Shown here: positions 24,764-35,164 of the stretch, one piece after another | How positions within the stretch are numbered: the first letter of the stretch is position 1 | How the letters are laid out: each line of letters starts with the position of its first letter | Origin: Paulownia fortunei | Lineage: Eukaryota > Streptophyta > Magnoliopsida > Lamiales > Paulowniaceae | NCBI GenBank assembly: GCA_019321725.1 | Contig: CM033106.1 | Coordinates: 22,628,965-22,692,964, forward strand | Length of the DNA: 64,000 bases | Direction of reading: 5' to 3' | Made by a program: the position numbers and the translations under genes | The notes under the pieces: generated by a model | Databases searched by the model: none | The model's input: only the letters and a program-made list of their open reading frames with translations | What the model was told of the DNA's origin: nothing

Positions 24764-25683
24764 AAAGAATTTTCATAGCGGTAACCCAACCTTGTTGATT
24801 GGAGATCCTAAGATCTTGGTTCAATGGGACAACTAAGTTATGAAGATTCAAACAAAGCACTTGGGAGCAATTTTCTTCCCATTCCTATGATAGTTAAAGT
24901 GCTACATGTTGTATGTAGTGAGGTTAAGTTATATACTTTTAATGATTCATATACTGTAAAGTAGAGTGTGGCAGGATACTCTGAATAGGAGGTCACCTAT
25001 ATAAGTGTGAAGAAAGGCCACTTCAATGAAATACTTATGAACCCAAGATGTTGTCCAAGGCCAAAAAGGACACAACCTTGAGAACTAAAAGTATTAGAAA
25101 AGTTATTGTGTGAATATTATTGTCTTGGTTTATACAAACAGCTAAACAGTTCAAGACATCGCAGAGAGTTGCGATTGGACGGTTGAGATTGATCATTAGC
25201 AAGAGCTCACTGTAAAGGTTTGGACCTTCACAGAGAGTTGCGATCAGATGGTTGAGATTGATCATTGGAAAGGGGTTCACTGTAAGGGTGTAGATCTTCA
25301 TAGAGAGATGCAATTGTACGGCTCAGATTAATTTAGATCAAAAATTATACCCACTCATGAATTGGTACCACAACTCTACAAAAACTATTAATAGACCCCC
25401 AAATTTTATCATTTTAATTTATTCATTCTCTTCTTATCTTTCTCTCAAGTTCAAATAGAGAGTTCTAAATACTTTTATGGTTCAACGATCTTGTGATTTT
25501 TAGTGCAACTATCACAAAGTATAAAATTATTATATCTTGGGAGACGATTGCCATATTCTGTAAGCACCAAGTGCCAGGAATTTTGTCTTAAAGAAAAAGA
25601 GTCTAACTCTTGTCTCAATTCTAACTGTTATTCTACCAAAATAATTAAGCTGTTTTGATATTACACCTACCAAATTCCCAACA
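24764..25683 (+). repeat. Right end of copia-C: 3' untranslated region and LTR end
   Basis: After pol comes about 0.4 kb of untranslated sequence, then a ~69-bp tandem repeat (CAGAGAGTTGCGAT at 25162 and 25231, with a diverged third copy at 25301). A TATA-like TATTAATAGACCCCC near 25386 is followed by a pyrimidine-rich leader, and the LTR ends CCCAACA at 25683 beside the target duplication. The exact start of the 3' LTR and its polypurine tract could not be found. Confidence 0.65.
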
Positions 25684-25688
25684 TGAAT

Positions 25689-28600
25689 ATCAATAGCAAT
25701 ATATTTCATACAGGAGTTGGAAAATGGGATTAGCACAGATATACATGGTGTTGATATTATCGCAATAAATTGTTGGTGTGGTTGTTATAGGAACACCAAG
25801 TTCTTCTAAAATAGATTGACTCCAAGTAAGTTCGGCAGTAGTGGAAGCAACAGCCCGATATTCGGCCTTAGTATAGGATTTAGCTATAGCCTCTGCTTGG
25901 TGGAGCTCTATGAGATAGCATTAGAGCTAAGAAAAACAACATAAGCACTAGTAGAAGATCGATCATCAAGATTACCTACCCAGTTGGCATCGGAGAATCC
26001 ATGAAAAGGTAATGGTGAGTCTTTGCATAGAAAGAGTCCATGTGTGATTATACTGCATAGATATCGTCAGAGATATTTGGCAGCAGACCAATGCGCAGTG
26101 GTAGGACGATGCATAAACTAAGAGAGTTTGTTGATTGTATATGCTATATCTGGTCATGTGAGGGAAAGATATTGCAAAGAACCAACAATGGACCTATATT
26201 AAGTTGCATTGCTGAGAGACGTGCCATCAAGCAACACAGACACTTTGCTTGGCGACATCGATGTTAGAGTTTAGCATTTTTGCTTTGACAATCATGTTTT
26301 AAATGTATTTGCATTGAGAGAGAAAGAGGCCAATGGTAGTAGGAGCCACTTCTACTCTAATAAAACATGATAGGCTCCTAAAATCCTTGATAGAGAATTT
26401 AGTAGCTAGTTGATGTACAATTTTTTGAATAATGCTGGAATCATTACCTGTAAGAATTATGTTGTCAACATAGACCAATAGAAAAATTTTAAAATGCAAC
26501 TACTTAAAAATAAATAATAATGTGTTAGAGCGAGAATTTACAAACCCATTAGCTAGAAGAAATTATTTTAATTCATAGTACCGTGCACTTGGGGCTTATT
26601 TAAGACCATAGAGTGCCTTTTTGAGATGACAAACATGGGAAAGATATTAGAATCAACAAACCGGGGGATGGCTTATAAAAACATCCACTTGAAGATGACC
26701 ATAGAGGAAAGCCTTGTTGACATCAAGTTATCGCAAGGACCAACCGTGTGTAACTACAAGAATGAGGATGAGATGCACAGTTGTTGGTTTTATAACGGGA
26801 TTGAATAGTCAATCTCAGGTTGTTGATGGAAACCTTTGGTAACAAACGGGCTTTATATCAATTAATTGAACCATCAGGTTTACATTTGATGCGAAAAAAA
26901 ACCATTTGCAACCAAATAAGTTGTGCATTGGGTTAAGGGCCACAAGATCCCATGTACCATTACATGTAAGCGTATTAAATTCATCAGACATTGTTTGGCA
27001 CCATCTGGTATTTTTAGAGCTTGGGATATACTGTTGGGTTCTAGAGGGAGATTAGGTGCAATAGTGGTGGTAAGGGAGCGTTCGAGATTTAGTTTAAAGA
27101 TATTATTTTTGGCTCTAGTTTTCAAGGCATGAGATGGATGTGAATTATGATCTTATTTGATAAGAGGTTGGGATGGTATGTTAATAAGGTTATTGGTTGA
27201 TTGAGATTGTGATGGAGAATTACAAAGTTGAGTAGATGATATAGATAGTGGATGATATGGATGGGAGTTGATGGGATAGATTTTGAGTATTGTGGTGAGT
27301 AGATGAACTAATATGTGTGGTAGGGTGAGTAGAGGAACATGTTAATGGGAAAATATCTTGCGTGGAAAAGACCTTAGTTGGTGTCGTAGCGAGTGACGAA
27401 ACTGAGAATTGGGCATGATCTCTATTAAATGCTTGTGATTGTCCATGAGGGAAAGTGATAGAGTTGGGAAGGGAGGTAATATTGGAAAGTGACAAATTCA
27501 GCGGTAGGAAAGTAATAGAAGGATATATGTGATTTTCTTATATGAGAGGCTTTTTGGTGATATTTTTGGCATTGATTGATAAAAGTTAGGAAAGATCTAA
27601 GGAATCAGAGAGTTGAGGTTGATAGAAAACCAAGTCTGAACAATACTAGAATCAAAATGAGGAATAGTGGATTCTTTATGAACAAATGGAAAAATATATT
27701 CAATAAATGTAATATGCAGAGAAATGATTTTTTTGAGAGTGGGAGTCATAACATTTGTAGGCACTTTGATTTAAAGAGAATCCTTAGAAAATTCTTGGTG
27801 TAGACGTGTACTCAACTTTGTTAGCATTGTAAGGTCGAAGCCATGGATAACATAAGCACCCAAAAACTCGTAACTTTGTAAGATTATAAAAATGGCCGAA
27901 AAGCTTTTTAAAGGATGAAGTCATTGAAAAGTTGACTTTTGGGCATGTGATTAATGAGATAGACTGCAGTTTCAAAAGCATGAGTCTAGAAAATGAGCGG
28001 AATAGATGCATGATGAAGTAATGTGAGACTGGTTTCTACAATATGTCAGTGACGTCTTTCAGAGAAAATATTGTGCTCAGGTGTATGTCTTTCAGAGAAA
28101 ACATTGTGCTTAGGTGTATGTAGAGGTGTAGTAAGACGAGAAATGCCATTATTAGAGAAAAAATCTTTGAGTGTAATGTATTCCCCCCTCCTAATTATCA
28201 GTATAAAGTGTAATACTATTTTTTCGATAAAAAAAATCAATATTTGATTTAAAATGTTTAAATACATCATACACATCTAATTTTCTTTTAGGTAGATAAA
28301 ACCAAATATATCGAGTAAAATAATCCACAAAAATAACATAGTATTTATAACCATCAAAAGAATGAATAGGAGAGATCCAAACATCAGAAAAAACTAGTTC
28401 TAATGGAATTGAGCTAGTAAGAGAAAACTCAGAAAATGATAATTTGTGTTTTATTGCAATAACATGAATTGTAGGAAAAGTTCGACAAACTTGAAGCTAG
28501 AGTATTAGAGGAAGGCAATTGCAGTTTTTGTGACTAGATCAAGTAGGTCAAGATTTTAGATGATGTGTGACCTAAACAGGCATGCCATTGAAAGACAGGA

Positions 28601-28900
28601 GCTTTGATGGTAGAAAAGGCAATTAAAGGTGGTTAATTGAATCCTAGTTTTGGCCACTCGTAGACACCATCTTTAGTCTTTCATTGCAGAAATATTGGCC
28701 CAGTACAGCGATCCTTCATAAGAAAAGTGTCTGGTAAGAATTCAATAAAAACATTATTAGTACGACAAAATTGGGAAACATAAATCAAGTTCTTATGCAT
28801 TTTTGGAACACAATACACATCAGATAAAAGAAATGATTCAGATGATGAACAAAGTGCTGTGAATCCTTTGTGTGTGATAGAAAGACCTATACCGTCACTA
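25689..28900 (-). pseudogene. copia-B pol pseudogene (integrase, RT, RNase H)
   Basis: Minus strand, right to left: protease/GAG-pre-integrase traces (about 28900-28450); integrase, including an EYITLKDFFSNNGI block near 28180-28120 and a 33-bp tandem duplication at 28054-28119; a Ser/Thr/His-rich linker (27495-27220); RT from about 27000 to 26290, with the catalytic box at 26461-26472 reading YVDN; and RNase H down to 25689, with TKAEYRAVASTTAELTW near 25880-25830. Frames shift many times. The RT box has lost its second Asp. The last residues of RNase H are at 20422-20535, beyond copia-C. Confidence 0.88.
28054..28119 (-). repeat. 33-bp in-frame tandem duplication in integrase
   Basis: GTCTTTCAGAGAAAA begins at 28054 and again at 28087. 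On the minus strand it encodes two copies of an 11-residue HTP-H-FSER segment in the integrase core. A slippage-type duplication in a dead reading frame. Confidence 0.85.
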
Positions 28901-31900
28901 ATTAGTAATTAGGATATCATCATTGCTAGTATAAACATCATGAAGAGAGATTATGAAGATCAAAAGTGACATAATGAGAATCACCATAATCGAGAAGCTA
29001 GTCAGGCATGCTATTGGTGGTGGCAGCAAAGTTGGCTCTAGGTTCGGGTGTGTTATTTTGGGGATTATGAGGTCGTGGTATGTATTCAAATATAGTGCAA
29101 CATTTTGCATAATGACCTTGTTGACCATAGAGTTGACACTTGCCAAGATATGGGCAATGTTGATCATTGGGGTTATGATGTGATTGGGTGGAGGGGTAGG
29201 AAGGTCGTTGGTTTGAGGGATAAGGAGATCGGTTATGATGATATTGAGCGATTGGATTGGGTGGGCTAGTGTGAGTATTTTGATAGTGTTGGCTAGGTCG
29301 TGGAGATTTTTGTGGTTTAAGTGTTGAATTAGTGCTAGTAGGCATAATGTGTTAGAGTAGGATGCCCAACGCCCCAATTGAATTGGATGTATTATACTCT
29401 TTTACTTTTGTAAAGACAAGTCAAGAGCTATTTGAGATGGGACATCAAATAGCTCAGTAAGATTTGCATATATAATGCATGCTCGTAAGACGAGGATGTC
29501 GCATTCCATTAACATTAGCGTAGAAACGCAAGTGCATGTATGTGGGTGCTTGTTAGGGAACAAGTACACCGAACATGGCCTGCAATAAATTTTTAGTTGG
29601 AGGTTTTGCCCGTCAAAATAAAAATTTCTGTGTTACGATAGTACACGACTAGTTCTCAGACTTGAGGTACGATAGTAGCCTTGTGTGCATCCTACATCAC
29701 TTTGATATATCTTCTGATTGCTTGACAATCACAAGAGGGGTATGTGGAGTGTTGCACTGGTGTGCATCGAGGTTTGTCAGTGGCCAACATAAAATTCGAC
29801 ACTTGTCTTTTTAAATAAGGGAATCTCTTATGTTTTTATAGTTCGTGATTCAATGACCTTGGCTAAGGCAGGATGAATCGTGATTCATCTAGAATCATTG
29901 GAACTTGAAATGAGATCACAGTTATTGAATTATTTAGGATTTCGACTTATAATCCATGCCTCACATTCAATCCGAAGATTAGCTGTCGAAAGGACCGTAC
30001 GTGTATGGTACTCGCAACTGAAATAAGCTTACTCGTTATTTCACCTGAAACTAGTTTGACATGATTACTTACTAGTTGTTTTCATGGATAGTGAGGTTCT
30101 TGGAATTAAAGAGTTGATTCCAAGCAGATTAATTAATTGGATTAATTAATTAGAATAATTGTTATTCATAAGTTGCAAATATTGCAAATCTACTACTAGC
30201 TTAGTAGTGAACCTAAGAGGGTCACACATTTTTATGGAAAGTAACATTTCTAATTTTAGATTTTATCCAATAGTTGGAAATTAATTAATTAATACTGATT
30301 AATTAATTAATTAAGAGTTCTATTTAATTTAATGGTTAAATTAAATTATTTAATTAAGTAATTGAATTATTTAATTGGACCTAATTTGATTAGGAAGCTC
30401 AAATGGAGTAAATTAAATTAATCAATTGGATTGATTAAATTGGGATTGAATCAATTGAATTGATTTGGGAATTTTTTAGTCCAAACCCAAAATTAATGTG
30501 GATCACTTAAGAAGCCCACTAAAATATGAAGAGAATAAATTAAATAAATATGATTTATTTAATTAACATATTTATAGATAAATAAATATAGTGACCAATT
30601 TTATGGGATAAAATCGGCCACTAAGATTTAATTTATGTATAAATATAATTATAGTATATATATGATATATATCTATATTGATATTATTTGAAGAGTTCAA
30701 ATTAATATCAACAATGTATGTAGATAATTTTGATGATTAATTTAGTCTCAAATTAGTTCACATACAATAGAAGAGAGAAAATAGAAGAGTTTTTGAAAAA
30801 TTTGGAATCCATCCAAAATAAGGTTTTGAACTAGTTCAAAATTGAAAAACTTTTCAAGAGTTGGAAATGGATTAAAATTCACCCCTATATATATGATGAT
30901 GAAAATTACAATAATTCAATTCAAAAAATTTGAGCAAACATTATTTTGTTTAAAACCTTCTATTTTTACTCTCCAAGAAAATAAAAGAAAGAAAAAGAAA
31001 ATCAGTTTCTTGTTATTCTCTTCATATTATTGTTTCAAGAACTTAAAAAATCAATTTTTATTGTTTTTGAAAATTTACTTCGGTTCTAAATTAGTAAACA
31101 ATTAAAAGGATACTATTTTGGTGTTGTTCTTCCGTATTGTGGAACTGATAGAGGGGAGACATTTGGATTCCTATGAGTTTTGAAAGTTTAAGATAAGCAA
31201 TTGATTGATTCATTCCCTACAACAATCAGAGTACACGAAAAGTATGATCCGATTTTATATTTAGTTATATATTCATTTGAATAAGCGCGATCGTTAAAAT
31301 CATTTTCGAATAAAATGGGTTAAATTTATGTTTAATAAAAATTTTAATTTTTCGCTGTATATATCCTTACGATTATAACGAACCCAACATAATGGACAGC
31401 AAAAATGTCTTTTGCACTTCAAATTTGAGATATGCTTCATGGTTAATGAGTTGTTCAGTGTAACTCATCAAAAGTGACAGAAATTTCACGAATACAAACA
31501 ACACTACAAAGATCCTTGTAGTCATCATCGAGACCATCAAGAATTTTTAGAATGAAGCCTTCATTGCCAAATGGTGCATTGAGCATGATAAGATCATCAG
31601 CAATAGTTTTTGCATATTGTAAATATGCAGTCATTGATTGAGAGCTTTTGTTGAGAACACAAAGTTGCTCCCTTAATTGAGTGAGTCATCCATGAGTAGG
31701 TTTGGCATATGTGTTAGCCAAAATAGTCCATGCCTCACGTGATGTTTCGGCATAGGCGACAAATGGAACAAGAGAGGGAGTGATATAGCCAGCTATGGCA
31801 CTAAGAATGAGTTGATCCTATCGGACCCAGAAAGTGTGTTCTGGATTGGGGGTTTCTCCATCAGCTGATTTGAGAGTGGATGAGGGACACAGATAGAAAC

Positions 31901-32123
31901 CGTCAGTTAAGCTCATGAGACTATATCCAATAAGAGTGGCATGGAATTGAAAGCGCCAAGAACTATAATTGGTGGACGTAAGTTTTATGGTAATTTGAGT
32001 GGTTGTATTAATTGAGATAAAATGAGAATTATCAAGAGAGTGGGTGAATTCTGAGTAGTTTCTGAAGTTTTTGTGGCTTCAGCCATTGCGGAGAGAAAAA
32101 AAACAGTGCTTGTGAAAGCTTTA
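28901..32123 (-). pseudogene. copia-B gag pseudogene, split by a solo LTR
   Basis: Right part, 32100-31395 on the minus strand: an N-terminus starting MAEATKTSETTQNSP (about 32086), then a UBN2-type gag with a YSSWRFQF-like block and an INHEAYLKFE-like end. The left part, 29345-28998, is Pro/Ser/His-rich and ends in a zinc knuckle reading CQLYGQQGHYAKCC, where the second Cys has become Tyr. Between them lies the copia-A solo LTR (29350-31389) with its TAATG duplication. Stops also interrupt the frame in the N-terminal part, so gag was probably already broken or has decayed since. Confidence 0.87.
29350..31389 (+). repeat. Solo LTR of the copia-A family
   Basis: Starts TGTTAGAGTAGGATGCCC and ends AACCCAACA, flanked by TAATG at 29345-29349 and 31390-31394. 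This is the only copy with both true ends, giving a 2040-bp LTR, which is very long for a copia element. No internal sequence remains, as expected after recombination between the two LTRs of an inserted element. It lies inside the copia-B gag. It lacks about 170 bp present in the copia-A 3' LTR and carries about 640 bp missing there. Confidence 0.93.
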
Positions 32124-32265
32124 GTGGTCTGATACCATGAGAAGAGACAGAATATGTCAATATCATTACTTCTTTCATTGATAATTTCATTGATAAGATT
32201 AAATACAATATATGCACATAACAATAGTATTACACCAAAGGAAAGAATAAATTAATTTGATACCA
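32124..32265 (-). repeat. Duplicated LTR-end plus primer site in copia-B
   Basis: Minus strand, moving inward from the 5' LTR: a primer site TGGTATCAAA directly abuts the LTR (plus 32256-32265). Next comes a second partial copy of the LTR 3' region (32138-32255, AAGAGACAGAATATG and so on, with small changes), and then a second, better primer site TGGTATCAGACCAC at 32124-32137 leading into gag. A segment of about 130 bp spanning LTR end and primer site has therefore been duplicated in tandem. Confidence 0.8.
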
Positions 32266-32531
32266 TGAAGATTTGAGAAGAGACAGAATATGTGTGAATA
32301 TGGTTACTTTTTTTCATTGATAAGATTGAATACAATATATGCACATAATAATATTACACGAATGGAAAGAATAAATCACCTAGCAATAGTTTAGGGGCTT
32401 CCTAAATACAAATAAATCAACTAACTCTAGTTTAGGGGTTTTCTAAATATAAAGGAATCTGACAATAATTTTAATAATCAAAATTACAATCCATGATTAA
32501 CGTGAGTGATTGGTTGTGACTTTCCTTATTA
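32266..32531 (-). repeat. 5' LTR of copia-B with TA...CA ends
   Basis: 266 bp, matching 20159-20421 over its whole length apart from small indels. The plus-strand reading runs TGAAGATTTGAGAAGAG to GACTTTCCTTATTA, then the target duplication CATAG at 32532-32536. A TSD placed this way, and not one base further out, agrees with the left LTR. Confidence 0.87.
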
Positions 32532-32684
32532 CATAGAATGGAGATTGATTAGTTGGAATGATCACCATTTTGCCTCGTGTTTGTTTCTTATACATGTCTT
32601 ATTGGTATCTGCCTTTCAGGCTTCCATCCCTTCTTCTCCCGACTTTTTTCAGACCTGTCTCTAAATTTTTGGATATTGTGACAG

Positions 32685-33000
32685 GGCAAGCTTGCTATAG
32701 CATTTGGGGACTTATTAAGAGAGTTGTGGGCTCCAGGGGCAACACCAGTTGCTCCAAGGATGTTCAAGTCGCCTATCTCTAGTTTGCTTCCCAATTTAGT
32801 GGTTACAATCAGCATGATTCCCAAGTAATTGGAATAACTTTCCATGTGTTTACAAGTTTTATTTTAGGAATTTCTTTCTTTTTTGTTGAATGAACTCCAT
32901 GAAGATCTCAACCGTGTAAAAAGAAAACCTTATATACAGGCAAAAGATTGAATGTTGTCGTCCACATGAAGAAGTAGCAGGTTGACATTTTCCAGTGGTT
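32685..33000 (+). pseudogene. Ubiquitin-specific protease (UBP5/8 type) exons, degenerate
   Basis: An exon opens after GACAG at 32685 with GKLAIAFGDLLRELWAPG and continues APRMFKS. A one-base shift near 32782 changes the frame to FASQFSGYNQHDSQ, ending at 32824. A GT...AG interval of only 43 bp (32825-32867) follows, then EFLSFLLNELHEDLNRVKRK (from 32868), and PYIQAKD before a stop at 32948. One base out of frame, RPHEEVA (about 32960-32980) continues the family sequence before homology is lost. These match the UBP-domain region around the QHDSQE motif of plant UBP5/8/9/11 proteins. The ultrashort intron and frameshifts make it a pseudogene. Intron retention shows a DNA-level remnant or copy, not a retrocopy. 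Confidence 0.88.
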
Positions 33001-33427
33001 GGGTGAAAGTGTGAGAAATGTGCTTCCATGGATAAGGAAGAAGACATATGAAATGGGGATTTAGGGACAAGCTGATTTGAATTGAAGGGTAACTATTGTA
33101 ATTTCACCTTGACTTTAAGAGATAAAAGCAACAATTTGTAATTAATATAACATGGTGGGCTTAGTTAGATTAAACCATCACACCCTCTTGGATTTCTAAT
33201 CAGCCCAAACATTTGAATTTGTATCGCCTAAGGTTATTACATGGGCCAACATATACAAAAGTATTTGTTGGACTGGGTTTAATTAAATAACAAATCAGGC
33301 CTAATGAACTAAAGTAACTCGGGTCCTAGTGTTGTATTAGTCCATGACTTGTATTTGATTTTGACCTCTATCTTTTATCCTATGTTTCTATCTTTTTATA
33401 AATATATATATATATATATATATATCT
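33001..33427. other. Non-coding stretch
   Basis: Nothing recognised except an (AT)n microsatellite at about 33406-33425, just left of the Mutator-like element. No further ubiquitin-protease exons could be followed here. Confidence 0.5.
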
Positions 33428-33436
33428 TTTATTTTA

Positions 33437-34255
33437 GGGTGAATTATAAAAACTATTTTTGAGATTTGATCTGATTAAAAAAAAAATCAACTAACTTTTA
33501 AAATTATAAAAATAACCTTTGAGGTTTTCATCAGTCGTTAGTTGACCTAACGAAAATTGCTAATGTCATCAAACAATTAATGTGAAAGTCCAAGTTTGCC
33601 TCTAAAGTAATGTTCACAAAATGTATTGAGACAAAATGCCTTTGAAGCTATTTGTAATATTTATATTTTGTAGGGATATAACAACTTCATTAAACATCAC
33701 AATTTTGAGTAACATTTTAATTTATTTTGCATATTTCATAATATTTTTTATTTTTTTATACTTATTTTATTGTTCAAAACTTTTTTATAATATTTTCATA
33801 ATTTCTATTTTTCATTAATATTTAAACATTAATAATATGAGCAAAATTTAAGGCTTAAAATTTGCTCATATTATATATCATAAACTAGATAATTTTAAAT
33901 ACTGATGCAATTTTTATATTTAAAGATTAGAATCTATATTTACATTCAAAATTTAAAAAAAAAATAGATATATGTATATATACAAAACAAATTAAAAACT
34001 AAAATAGGATAAATTGCAAAACATATTTTTGATAATTAAATAAAAATAATTTAGATAATATTTAAAAAGTATAATTGAAAAATAATAAAACATACAAAAT
34101 ATAAATAATTAAAAAATTAAAAACTATTCATCTTCGGCCATCCATTAGTTTGACTAGACTTTGGTTAGTGAGGAGTATTTATAATTTTTAAAAGCTAACT
34201 GAATTCTTTTATAATTAGGCCAAACGTCAAGAAATGTAGTTTTTGTAATTCAGCC
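33437..34255. mobile_element. Mutator-like non-autonomous element, 819 bp
   Basis: Terminal inverted repeats of about 45 bp, imperfect: the left end starts GGGTGAATTATAAAAACTA and the right end, complemented, GGCTGAATTACAAAAACTA, followed on both sides by a GA-TTTG-CCTAATTA-type block. Flanked by the perfect 9-bp duplication TTTATTTTA at 33428-33436 and 34256-34264, the length typical of Mutator superfamily insertions. The interior is AT-rich with no transposase. A shorter relative lies at 58662-58904. Confidence 0.82.
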
Positions 34256-34479
34256 TTTATTTTATGTTACTATTACAATTAGTTAAGGGGCATAACTAGC
34301 TCTTTTTCTTTTTTAATACTTGTTTCACAACAGAAAAAAAAAAAAGAAAAAAAAAAAGGGAATTGCCAGTAAATTCTAAACAAAAAGAAAGACAAAATAC
34401 AGTCATTTGATCTGAAGGATGGGAGGTTTGAGTTGATCTAAACAAATCATGCCTAAAAATGTTCCTTGGAGCAGTTGAG

Positions 34480-35130
34480 CTCGGTAGGTCTTTGAGAGTT
34501 CAGAAGAACATGCTTCATTAGCTAAGAAATCTGCAAATTTCGTTCCCTTCTGTGTATATGTGTGTGATTATTGTATCCATTTGTTGCATAAGTTTCCTGA
34601 TTTTGGTTAATAGATCTTGAAGTTTTCTGCGGCCTTGTGAAGGAGAGGAAATGATTTGGATAACTGCTTGGGCATTTATCTCGATCCAAATTTTCCTGAT
34701 ATTCAATTCCACTGCTAATTGGAGCCTCCTGGATAGTGCATAAACCTCAGCAGCATGTGTTGGTGGAATGTACAATGAACTCCTGAAATGCGGTGCTAAA
34801 TGACCCCACCTGCTCCAGAAACCTTCTTGGCAGCTCCGTCAGTGTTTAATTTTAACCATCCAATTGTCGGTTTTTCTCAAAGAATTTTCCTAGGTTTTTT
34901 CTTCTTTTCGGGTGGAAGGTGGAAACCAAGTAAATTAGCTACTGCCAGCTCTCCTTGCCGTTGCTTCCTGGACATTTTACCACATTTGAAGAGGTAATGC
35001 AGATAATTGTAGACTTTCCAAACAATTCTCTCTTTTCGGTCCTTTTTTGGGGGGTTGAGCGTACATGAGGATAATAATAGTATATCTTGCAAAGATTTGA
35101 CAGTAGCCTCATCCTGCACAATTGCAAGGA
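34480..35130 (-). pseudogene. LINE-type RNase H domain remnant
   Basis: Minus strand. 35119-34877 encodes a basic stretch ending PPEKKKKPRKIL; then WLKLNTDGAAKK...GAGGVI (about 34860-34803), the usual start of the plant LINE/RVT_3 RNase H with its first catalytic Asp, followed by a stop. 34775-34518 then continues with HAAEVYALSRRLQLAVEL, IEINAQAVIQII and ITHIYTEGNE. The second acidic region IEINAQ shows Asn where Asp is expected. There is no reverse transcriptase upstream, so this is the 3' end of a LINE or a stray RNase H domain gene. Plant genomes contain many such fragments. Confidence 0.75.
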
Positions 35131-35164
35131 AGGTGAAATTCTTGGATTGATCGGTGTAAACTAA

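Larger units (their letters stand above)
20536..25683 (+). mobile_element. Ty1/copia insertion copia-C, nested in copia-B, rearranged
   Basis: Flanked by TGAAT at 20531-20535 and 25684-25688. With one copy removed, the copia-B RNase H sequence on the two sides becomes contiguous in its conserved block, so these are the true insertion limits (5148 bp). Outer ends are TG (TGTAAGAAATTGG) and CA (CCCAACA). Gag-pol reads on the plus strand. The two outer ends do not form a matching LTR pair as far as I can read, so the 5' LTR 3' part, primer site and gag start, and the 3' LTR 5' part, are probably deleted or exchanged. Confidence 0.85.
20159..32531 (-). mobile_element. Ty1/copia element copia-B, host of two later insertions
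   Basis: Bounded by near-identical LTRs (20159-20421 and 32266-32531) and by CATAG target duplications at 20154-20158 and 32532-32536. Gag and pol read on the minus strand. Removing the two nested insertions (20536-25683 and 29350-31389, each with one target copy) leaves about 5.2 kb, a normal size for a copia element. The gag with its leader PBS is at the right and the RNase H end and polypurine tract are at the left. Sequence type resembles the Arabidopsis RE1-like (Ale/Retrofit) group, but lineage is inferred only from motif resemblance. It sits in an intron of the ubiquitin-protease remnant. Confidence 0.9.

Noticed and set aside
32588..32845. Minus-strand frame of 85 codons
   Set aside because: Shadow of the plus-strand ubiquitin-protease exon, whose translation matches a known family.
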